From Spinacia oleracea (lineage: Eukaryota; Streptophyta; Magnoliopsida; Caryophyllales; Amaranthaceae): 64,000 nt of DNA. Position 1 is the first letter of the stretch; every line of letters starts with the position of its first letter. The DNA is taken from NCBI RefSeq assembly GCF_020520425.1, contig NC_079490.1, positions 310,001 through 374,000 of the forward strand. Direction: 5' to 3'. Shown here piece after piece: positions 38,258 through 47,621 of the stretch. The notes beneath the pieces were generated by a model. The model saw only the letters and a list, made by a program, of their open reading frames with translations, did not search any database and was not told where the DNA came from. The position numbers and the translations under genes were made by a program.

Positions 38258-39890
38258 ATGGCCACTGCCGCAACCGCAACCGCCACCGCGGCATTGCAAT
38301 GTTCACCGAAAACCTCCATCACATGTCTATCAAACAAGCACATACTAACTGAGCCATTCCAAGTAAAATTTGATTCAACAAAGAAAACATACTCACCCTT
38401 AATTTCCATTGCCTACAAACGGAGGATAGCTGTCTCTGTGTCCGAGGAACAAACTGTAAACACAACTGAAGAAGAGGTGGAAGAAACACAAGGTGAAGGT
38501 GAAGGTGAAGGTGAAAGTGATGAAGTTGAAATGAATAATACAAAGCTTTACTTTGGGAATTTGCCTTATCATTGTGACAGTGCTCAACTTGCTGGTATTG
38601 TTCAAGATTATGGCAACCCTGAATTGGTTGAGGTATGTATTCCTTCAAATTTATTAATTCTTATTCCCCTTTAATTAATTAATATAGTACTGTAATAGAT
38701 ATTGAAACAGATTACAAAGAAAGAAGCATTACAGTTATAACATGTTATAAAAATGAAAATACAATTGGGTTAACAAACAGGTTCTATATAATAGAGACAC
38801 AGGAAGAAGCAGAGGATTTGCATTTGTGACAATGAGCAGTATTGAAGATTGCAAAGCCGTTATTGATAATCTCGATGGAAGTGTAAGAATCTAATCTAAT
38901 CTATCACTCTTGCTCTTGCTCTTGCTCTTGCTCTTGGTCATGTATCTAGTAGACCTGATCAAAAGACGGGTCGGGCCGGGATGAGGCATAAAAAATCAGC
39001 CCGTGTGTCAGGCCAGGTCAAGAGACGGGCCGGGTTTTGGTGCCCATGCCCACTAATTCGGGCCTAAATTGTCATGCTTTAGGCCATTTGGGTCGGGTTG
39101 AGGCATAAAAATCAGCCCGTGTGTCAGCCCAGATCAAGAGACGGGCTGGTCTCTTAGTGCCCAAACCTGCTAATTCGGGCCTGACTTTTCGGGCTTTAGG
39201 CTATTCAGTCCGGGCCAAATATATAACCAAAATTGTAGACTTGTAGTTTTACGTTCCCATAGCCCGTTAAAGTTTTAATATTTCGAGACGGGCCAGAATA
39301 CCGGACCTAAAAATTCTGCCCAAACCCACCAAATTTCGAGCCGTTTCAGGCCGGGCTCATGTTGATCGGGTCTGGAACTATCCAGTAGTACTAAGGTAAT
39401 AAGATAGTTGTTGTGATGATTGGATTGCAGGAATATGGTGGAAGATATTTAAGAGTGAATTTTGCTGATAACCCAGTAAAAAGAGCACCTTTATTTCCAG
39501 AAACAGAGCACAAGTTGTTCGTTGGTAACTTGTCATGGTCAGTCAACTCAGAGAGTTTATACCAAGCGTTTCAAGAGTACGGAAATGTGGTTGGAGCAAG
39601 AGTGTTGTTTGATGGAGAAACTGGAAAATCTCGAGGTTATGGTTTCGTTTGCTACTCTACAAGGTCCGAAATGGAGTCTGCCCTTGCTTCTCTTAATGGA
39701 GTGGTAATTAACGTTTTAACAAGCTTTTCTTAACATATTTAGATGATTGTTAACAAGCTTTTTCTTAACATATTTAGATGATTGTATGTATATAACAAGC
39801 TTTTCTTAACATATATATATATATATATATATATAGGAATTAGAAGGCAGAGGGATGAGAATAAGCATGGCAGAAGGCAAGAAATTATAA
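38258..39890 (+). CDS. Chloroplast RNA-binding protein with two RRM domains (cp29/cp33-like)
   Basis: Four exons (38258-38632, 38781-38882, 39431-39703, 39837-39890) give 267 residues. Residues 1-60 are Ala/Thr/Ser-rich like a plastid transit peptide. An acidic linker with EGEGEGE follows, then RRM1 (about 94-170; RNP2 KLYFGNLPY, RNP1 RSRGFAFVTM) and RRM2 (about 189-262; RNP2 KLFVGNLSW, RNP1 KSRGYGFVCY), ending RISMAEGKKL. Such plastid ribonucleoproteins bind chloroplast mRNAs and aid stability, splicing and editing. It lies between Rieske copies A and B on the opposite strand. Intron 2 holds a 423-bp MITE; intron 3 has a threefold tandem repeat and a TA run. Acidic linker and short length fit the cp29/cp33 group; the exact paralogue is unsure. 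Confidence 0.93.
38951..39373 (+). mobile_element. AGACC-GATC MITE (423 bp) in RRM gene intron 2
   Basis: The left end is AGACCTGATCAAAAGACGGG, the right end TTGATCGGGTCT, so the ends form an inverted repeat AGACC(T/C)GATCAA. The interior is GC-rich with repeated gggccggg, cagcccgtgtgtcag and agagacggg words, including an internal duplication (ataaaaatcagcccgtgtgt twice). No target duplication was found. No coding capacity. Confidence 0.65.
39715..39836 (+). repeat. Tandem repeat and TA run in RRM gene intron 3
   Basis: taacaagctttt(t)cttaacat occurs three times, two of them followed by atttagatgattg, unit about 33 bp. Then a TA microsatellite (about 39810-39835) runs directly into the acceptor atatag. 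Confidence 0.7.
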
Positions 39891-40306
39891 GTGAAGTGAA
39901 GGACATTGTTAAGACTCAACAAGTACGTGTGTGTCAACTTCTTTTGTCATTTCAAAACAAAACAAAAACAAAAACAAAAAAGAAAACAAAGGGATGAATT
40001 TATATTGAGATGTTTCTTGTGTTATCATTCTCAATAATCAACATTTTACAACTGTACCATCTTATAGAGTACTGAGTTTAACATAATATTAGCAACAATA
40101 CTACTGAATTGCATTAATTAATCAAGCAAACACGAGGTCTGATTAGTTACATTCATAGAGTTTTACTGTTATACCAACTGTAACGAAATTTCACAGCAAA
40201 TTTGGAGGTTTATCCTCGAGAAATCAAAAGATTACAATCCGTTCTACTACGAGAAATCCTTGCTAAAGAATCGACTAACCTGTTGGCGGTTTCTTCCTTC
40301 AGAACA
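39891..40306. other. 3' flanks of convergent RRM gene and Rieske copy B
   Basis: RRM 3' UTR on the left. From about 40059 (catcttatagagtac) the sequence resembles the 3' flank of copy A, marking the edge of the duplicated block. No gene. Confidence 0.5.
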
Positions 40307-43239
40307 TCAGTTACCAGTGCAGTTCCCTAGTACATGAGCATGGTTATAGTCATGAAAATGGAAGTTTTTGTAAATGAATTGAGACAACCATTTTGAGGCT
40401 ACATAACAAAGGATAGCCATTGTGAATATGGAAGTCTGTTGAATTGTGATCCTCATTCCCTGCTTGGTTAATCCGACTACCCCGATCAAACCAAATGCAA
40501 TCACCTCAAGTGCTTTCTTGGCTATGTTTAATCCTTTATACGCAGCACTACAGCTCGAACAGTTCACTACATGAGTCCAATACCTGAAATATTGCACTTT
40601 GTTGTTAGAAAAACCAGTAATGGGTACGTGGGTTATTCGGTTATTCCACATTCTGGTGATCAAAATTCGGGCCGGGCCGGGCTTTAACACAAAAAGCATA
40701 CCAAACCCCTATAAATTTGGTGCGGGCCGAAATGGGATTTCGGGTCGAGCTCGGGTTTTGGTCTAAAAATGCATATATTATACTAAGCAAACCACACACT
40801 TTTATAGGTCGGGACAGCGGGCCGGGCTATAGATGATCAGGTCTACAATGTAGTATATTTTATGAGCCTATAAAAGATCTTTTGATATAACTTAGTTAAT
40901 TAGATTGAATGAAATACTAGTTTAATTTTTCTACATTCTTTCCCCTCTATCATCTCTATTATAATTTCAACATTAAATTTGATTTATCCTGTTGACGAGC
41001 TCTGTAATATACACACCTGTCCAGAAGCTCTTCGCGTGGAGGAGTTGGTGGAAGAGCTTCTCCATTGAACTTGGAACCCCAGTCTACTTGGCCTTGTGAA
41101 TATTTGTTCAACCACCTTCTGTAGCCAATAAGAACACCATCCGACTTTGTTGGCACAAAACAGGCTTTTTGCCAGTTAGTTGGACCAAACTCCATCATTT
41201 TTCTTTCCTAATGGATGATGAGGATTGAGAAAGGCTAGTTTAGTACTAGAAAAGTGTTGCTATAAAGAAATTGACAGCATTCAACAGTGGTTATTGGTAT
41301 GTAAAAATATACCTCAACATGAAGAAGATAAAGATCAGAATCAACAATCAAGTTCTGTGTGAGATGGAGCACCCATCTTGGAATGATTCTGTCTATCCAA
41401 ACTGGAAAGTTTCTAGGAACTGACCATATCAATCGGCTTTTTCCTGGACTGACAGGAATACAGATGAACACAAGAACAGGCCTTTTCTGGGTTGACATTG
41501 AACCTGAGGAGTCCTGAGAAGTGAGAATCGTTCAATTTTAATGAGTTTGATCAATGTCCAAGAAATTAACTTTTTACAGCAAGCAAAAGTGGAGTAACTA
41601 CCTTATTAGCCACTGCTGATGAAACTGATCCATTTTCAGGAGGTGTAAAAGGGTAATAATAGAAGAAGCAAGGTGCAAAGAAGTTGCCAGAACTCCCTTC
41701 TAACTCTGTAGAAAAACCATTGATGTCCATGTGTTTTATACCCAAGTTAAGAGGTCTTCCGCCTTCTCTATCAGCCTTGACTTTGGGCGTTGGTGTTTCC
41801 AGTATACCATAGTGTGCATACGGAAGATGAGCCGGGTCCATGAGATTTTCAAGAAGAAACTCATACCTGCAAGTGAAAGAAACAGTCTATAACCAAGTCC
41901 ATGAATCGTAGTAATCATGTAAGAACAATTAGGCACGACATACAAGACTAAAATTCATTATAGGGCTCCGTTTGGTAGGGTGTAAAGCGTTTTCATGGAA
42001 AAAGATTTTCCCCCTTTCAATCATTTATGTTGTTTGTTTGGCAAGGGATGGAAAACAATTTCCATAACTCCCTCAAAGGTGGAAAAACATTTTCCATTCG
42101 AAAGGGAGGAGAACCACTTTTCCACCTTTCTACCTTACCAAACGGAGCCTAAAAGTCCACATCAGAAATTAATTGTGTTTTCCATTGGAAAATCATTTTA
42201 CACTGAAAATGTTTTACATCAAAACCAAACGGATCCTATATGGTAGTGAAAACTAAAAAGTCTACATCAGAAATTTACACAGTTTCAGAATAAGATGCAT
42301 ATATGTAATATAGATCAGTGCATGTTTAAGTTGTAAGAAATATTTGAGTAAGAAGGATCTTCAAGTTTTGTATCATACCCATAATTAATCTCTCTATTAG
42401 TGACAATATTGGAGTAAGAAGGATCATCAAGCTCCGGCAAGAAAGGAGGTTTTTTGTTGTTAAGAATATCCTTGAATTTGGGATCAGAATTTGGCCAAAA
42501 CCAAACAATGTTATTCTGAACTGTGCTTGGATATACAGCTACACAAGCTCTCTTAGATTTGTGTACCTGCACATTTCACTTCAATCAGGGTGTACTCTAC
42601 TACTCATAAACTGGTAAAAAAGAGTACTTAATCATCGTGTTAACAGTGTAATTTGAACTAGTAATATAACACGAATGTAATAAAACACAGAAGTTGGGAA
42701 AACGGGAGAGTTACCGGTGCGCCATCAGTTTGAGGAATGAGTTGACATTGACCAGAAGCATTAAAACACCAGCCATGGTAAACACACTGAAGTCTACCCA
42801 GATGATCAATTCGGCCCTCGGAAAGAGGAGCCAAACGATGAGGACATAAATCATCAAAAACTTTCCACTGAGAATCATTCTTATCCCACCAAACAACCAC
42901 ATCTAAACCAATGACTCTTTTAGCATGAGGCTTAGTTTTATCTAAATCACAGACTGGCATTACAGGATACCACTGTGCATACCAATCAAACTTCTCTGCA
43001 ACAATTTCCTTTTCTTCTTCCTTGACTTCATCAATGGATATTGTTGAAGAAGAAGCAGCAGCAGCAGAAATGCACATAACAGGTGTAGTGGGATTCCTCC
43101 TGTTGTAAGATAAGCAAGTAGAACCTGCAGATGGTGGAAGCAACACACAAGCATTGATTCTATTTTGATATGTGTTTGGAGAATTCACTTTTGGGATTCC
43201 TGTTGACAACATTGTCATCATTGTGTGTTGAGCAGCCAT
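40307..43239 (-). CDS. PTC52-like: Rieske oxygenase, PTC52/PAO family, tandem copy B
   Basis: Six exons (42715-43239, 42379-42566, 41602-41866, 41313-41513, 41017-41207, 40307-40583), 548 residues, in frame. Start ATG 43239 (MAAQHTMM); the longer frame to 43263 begins with TTG and was not used. Key sites are intact: [11 protein letters not shown]...[22 protein letters not shown] and two C-terminal hydrophobic segments. It resembles copy A most closely, with the same exon lengths except exons 1, 3 and 6. The C-terminus departs from A and C: after NHA it reads HVLGNCTGN where they end NHALR or NHALK. Introns 2 and 5 carry MITEs. Plastid envelope oxygenase function is inferred as for copy A. Confidence 0.94.
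40652..40844 (-). mobile_element. AGACC-GATC MITE, short copy in intron 5 of Rieske copy B
   Basis: Reverse orientation: the right end atgatcaggtct is the inverse of AGACCTGATCA, the left end has tgatcaaaa before ttcgggccgggccggg. The interior is GC-rich like the 423-bp copy at 38951, so a shorter member of the family. Absent from the equivalent intron of copy A. Confidence 0.6.
41961..42238. mobile_element. hAT-like MITE in intron 2 of Rieske copy B
   Basis: The left end is TAGGGCTCCGTTTGGTAGGG, the right end ACCAAACGGATCCTA. A second right-type end, ACCAAACGGAGCCTA, lies inside at about 42138-42152, followed by a short segment (aagtccacatcagaaatt) that recurs after the outer end. So one MITE with a duplicated right flank, or two overlapping insertions. 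Interior words ggaaaa/ttttcc dominate. Confidence 0.65.
42337..42375 (-). repeat. Copy of exon 2 tail inside intron 2 of Rieske copy B
   Basis: On minus, codes for [10 protein letters not shown] in the frame that continues from exon 2, repeating the exon's own LDDPSYSNI (42405-42432). So a short tandem duplication of the exon 2 end lies just after the splice donor at 42378. Confidence 0.65.
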
Positions 43240-44036
43240 GGTTGTTAGGTTGCTCAACTCCAAGAGTTTTTGCTAATTCTTATTATGATCTATAATGACA
43301 CAAATTTAACACTTCTGTAAACAAGAAACAAACAATTCATTGTACAGAGTGAAATAACCGTTGCATGTGTTTGTGATTCCTCGTGTTCCAATGCATGTCT
43401 TTGGGATTCCTGGTGTGCCAATGCATGTCTTTGGGATCTTAAAACACTTATCTAAATGTGACCATTCCAGGATGATTAATCAGATGGCCCCACATGCTCA
43501 TGAGTCTCATGACAATGCTCAGGAAGATTACAGTAAATGATTAATTGGATGGCCCCACATCCTCAGTATCACACCTTTCAGACATGTTTCTATTTGTCTT
43601 CACTCAAACACCAAAATCAATAACACTGCCTGAAATCATGTTTCATGTTTTTTTTCTTTTTAAGAATGCAACTAACAAATAATCTAACAGTCTAATACCC
43701 AAGTGAATGAACATGTTAAATTAATCACCCAAAGGAAAACTAATTTCATCAACAAATGCAGAACTCTGTCTGGCATAAGTTCGCTGCACAACGTCAGAAT
43801 GCATTTTATTCAGCTTAATTAACAAAATTCACGTTTAGTTTCACAGAAAAATATTTCAGTCAAAATTGCACACAACTAACTATACAAGTATATATTATGC
43901 AAGTTAAGTGTCGTGTATTCAGTGGAGCTTGTACTTGTCTGATCACTTCTTTTCAGTCAAACTTTACACCAAGGGTTGTGTATACAGATTGACATTATCC
44001 AAGGGTATATAGTAGCTCATATGAACTGAGGACTGC
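43240..44036. promoter_or_regulatory. Promoter side of Rieske copy B and 3' flank of copy C
   Basis: 43383-43440 repeats gcatgtctttgggatt units; 43478-43560 has ggatggccccacat twice, the same words found once upstream of copy A. The duplicated block thus includes upstream DNA. The right part is AT-rich and is the 3' flank of copy C. Confidence 0.5.
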
Positions 44037-46916
44037 TCATTTAAGAGCATGGTTATAATCGTGATAATGGAAATTCTTGTATATGAAACGAGACAACCAT
44101 TTTGATACCGCAAAACATATCAATGCCGACATGAACAAAGCACTTCTTTGAAAAGTAGTCAGTGCTCCCTGCTTGGTTACTGCAGCAACCCCAAGTAGAA
44201 TAACAGATACGATTTGAAGCACAGGTTCAGCGATGTTGAGCCCCTTATACGCAGCACTACAGCTGCTGCAGTTCACTACGTGACTCCAGTACCTGAAACA
44301 TGTTTACCAGCTATGACTATCAATTACAAGAAGACAACAATTGTCCATGGCTAAAGTTTTGCATACTTTCAAAGAGTAGTTTTTCACTAAAAGAGACTTA
44401 CCTATCCATTAGCTGTTCACGAGGAGGTGTTGGAGGCAGTGATCCATCGAATTTCATCCTCCAATCAACTTGACCTCCAGAGTATTTCTTCAGCCATTTT
44501 CTAAAGGCAATTACAAGAGCATCTGATTTGGTAGGAACAAAGCAGGCTTTCTGCCAATTAGTCAGTCCAGTTTCCATTATCTTGTGCTCCTGCATGAAAA
44601 GAATCAGAAAACTGAAAAGAATTTCCTAAGAGAGCACTCACAACATACAACACTACTCAAATTCAGGCTGGAAACGAACAAAACTGACTCCACTTTGTCA
44701 GTGTCATATGATATATTACTCTACTGTCTCCTCCTGTGAAATGGGAGCAATGCAATGCATAATCTCCATTTCATCGCGGGACTAAAATATCATTTAGATT
44801 AGAGTAGCAAAGGTTTAAAAATTACCTCCAAGTGTAAAAGATACAAGTCGGAATCCAGGATCAGATTTTGATCTATATGAAATATCCATCTAGGCACAAT
44901 CCGATCTACCCAGACGGCAAAATTTCGAGGAAAGCTCCATATTAGTCGACTTTTTCCAGGACTGACAGGAATGCAGAAAAAAATCAAGAGAAATCTTCTT
45001 TCTTTGCCTTCGGATTCCTAGATCATTGAATTGGCAGGAAAAAAAAAACATGAGCAGCAGAAACATACAAGGATGAAGCAATATAGTGCTAACTCTGGCT
45101 CTATGAAGATCTATCTCCAGGTAATTAAAGAATTAAGAAGCTTCTCTGACAAACGTAACAATCATTGCTGCTACAACTGATTACCTTTTCAGGTTGGTCT
45201 TGATTCATCGTAGACTTTGGAACAACATAAAAAACACACGGCGGATAAAACTTGCTGATGCCCCTTTCTTGCTGAGCAGTGAAACCACATTTGTCTAGTG
45301 TTTGGACATTGATCTCCAAATGTCTCCCGCCTTCTCTATCTGCTTTGGGTGTGAAAATAACTCCAGAATGTAAATCCCTGAAGCTACAGAAGCATAGAAC
45401 ATAATAGCTAAACACACATGATGCATAGATTTTCTTATCTGTTTTTATCAGTTGGAATTCTCATTATTCCGTAATGTGCGTAAGGAACATGAGCCGGATC
45501 CATAAGGTTTTCAACCAGAACTTCATATCTGAAAAGGCAACCAGAACATGAATGTTCAGTTGTATCAATCAGCAATTCAGCAGCATTAGATTATTACAAT
45601 TATCTCTTCTCCTGAAACAAATGAGCAAACAAATACATACCCATAGTTAATATCCCTAGTTCCCATGGACTTGGCATATGAAGGGTCATCAATTTCTGCA
45701 ATATAAGGAGGTTGTTTCTTGGTAAGAATGTCTTGGTACTGAGGATCACTATTTGGCCAAAACCAGAGAATGTCATTTTGGACTGTGCAAGGGTATGAAG
45801 CTACACATGCTTTCTTGGATGTGTGAACCTGTAAAATTTTACCTGCCTTGATTAGATATGCTAATTACATCAAGATTACTTTTGTTCCGTGTGAATGATC
45901 CACAAGTGCAATACAATTTACAAATTAGGGAGTGGGGATTCAAACCTGAAACCTATCATACACAGACTCTCGGTTTTAGCCACTATGTCAAGACCTCGTT
46001 GTTACGTATTACATCAAGATTATGCTTCATGAAAATTAGAGGCATTAAAAGGTATTCAAGCTACGATCTAGCAGACTAGCACCCTTAATGCAGTACTTTG
46101 CTGACTGAATTCTGGATTCAAAATAACTCCTACTAAACCCATGTATGTTGCAATTCATGATTCATGAAAACATAGAAACATAGACACCATTTGTAAACCC
46201 AAGAATTAGAAAATTCTACACATACAAACATAAACACCACTTATGAGCAATTGAGCATCATGCACATGTATTCATGATCCAAGTTGGAAATTCGAAACGA
46301 AAGAATGAAGCAAACAAAACCAAAGTACAAAGCAATGTGCACATGTGTTCATGATCTAATTTGCGGGTGTAAGAGAGTTAATAATTACCGGAGGACCATC
46401 AGTAGGAGCTTGGGGAATAAGCTTACATTGACCAGAACCATTGAAACACCAACCATGATACACACACTGCAATCTTCCCCATTGATCAATCCTACCTTCA
46501 GACAAAGGTGCCAACCTATGTGGACAACGATCATCAAACGCCTTCCAACTCTTCTCATTTGGGTCCCACCAAACCACCAAATCTATACCTATGACTCTCT
46601 TCCCATGTGGGACCCTCTTATCTAAGTCACGTACAGGGGCTACTGCATACCACTCTGAATACCAATCGAATTTCCCATCCTCATCTTCTTCTTCATTTTC
46701 TTGTTCTTGTTTTTGTTCTTGTTCTTGTTCAACTGTTGTTGTTGCGGAGATAGAAGAAGGCGAGGCGCTGTAAAGCTTGAATTTTGATAATGGAATTCTG
46801 AACTTGGTTAATTTTGGTAATGGTGAGATACATGATAAAGGGAATCCAACCTGGGTTTGCTTCCCCAAACTCAGACCTGCTTGCAGATTTAACAAATTCA
46901 ACGTAGCAGCAGCCAT
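44037..46916 (-). CDS. PTC52-like: Rieske oxygenase, PTC52/PAO family, tandem copy C (exon 3 interrupted)
   Basis: Six exons (46389-46916, 45641-45828, 45185-45528, 44826-45017, 44402-44589, 44037-44292). Key residues are present: [11 protein letters not shown]...[25 protein letters not shown] and C-terminal NHALK. Exon 3 is interrupted: about 100 bases (near 45345-45445) separate IMRIP from TPKADREGG and bring an in-frame TAA right after DKNR. Exactly 100 bases removed would give a 531-codon frame. No GT-AG pair fits; an AT-AC pair (ATAAAAACAG...TTCACAC) would keep the frame but lacks U12 signals. So this copy either makes a protein truncated in the iron-site domain or uses an odd intron. 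It is more diverged from A and B than they are from each other. A SINE lies in intron 1. Confidence 0.88.
45879..46007 (-). mobile_element. tRNA-derived SINE in intron 1 of Rieske copy C
   Basis: On minus, a box-A-like gacatagtggctaaaaccga is followed by a box-B-like GGTTTGAATCC, as in pol III tRNA promoters. The 129-bp insert is flanked by 15-bp direct repeats ATTACATCAAGATTA at 45864-45878 and 46008-46022, read as a target duplication. Short for a SINE; the 3' end is not a long A-tail. Confidence 0.7.
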
Positions 46917-47621
46917 GGAATGTACAAGAACAACTCAATTCCTGATTTTTCCGATTTCTGATTGTTTTCTGGAGGAGAGAAAAATGTTTCCCTGTTCTTC
47001 TCAAAAACTTTCCAGTTCTAAATTCTAATCCTCTCTTCCAAATGTAAAATTAAATCTAATTAAGAAGCGCCTTCTTCTGAATTCTAAAAATGCTGTTGCA
47101 TGTCTGCTTTATATCCACCAGTTTTCAGTGCATACAGGCCACTCAAGTTTCAAAGGGTATTTTTTTTAATAAGAAAAACTAAATGTATGATAAAATCGCG
47201 CGTCTTTAAGATAAAATTGTAAGAAGAAATTTTTAAAAATAAATTACACTATTCAGTTATTCTTGTAATTCAGTGACAATAACAGCCTAATATGTTTGAA
47301 TTACTTTCCAATTTTATGGCCTATGCACTTATGAATTATGATTAGTAAAATGCTAAAAGAATTTGGAAAACAAAACCTCATTTTCGCGCTTAATCCAAAA
47401 TGATCTCTTTATAAATGGCAATATGCAAATTACTATCTCAAAATCCATTTCTCTTTACAGAAGATTGCATTGGTTAACAATTAATGGTAATGGTTTCTCA
47501 ATACAAAGGTGTAACTGAAGTTTAATCTGGCTCAAATAAACATGTCAAACTCCAAAACACCACACATTCTTGACTTAAAAAAAAAGTCAAAAGTCCTAGC
47601 CAAAATTCAGCTTTTCTTCCT
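46917..47621. other. Promoter side of Rieske copy C and 3' flank of receptor kinase
   Basis: 46917-47100 is probable leader and promoter of copy C. 47160-47600 is AT-rich with no repeat or gene found, ending in the 3' UTR of the receptor-like kinase. Confidence 0.45.

Noticed and set aside
35188-46916. Rieske genes as choline monooxygenase (betaine synthesis, known in this plant group)
   Set aside because: The C-terminal NCSSC pair, two hydrophobic segments and the overall text fit PTC52/PAO, not CMO.
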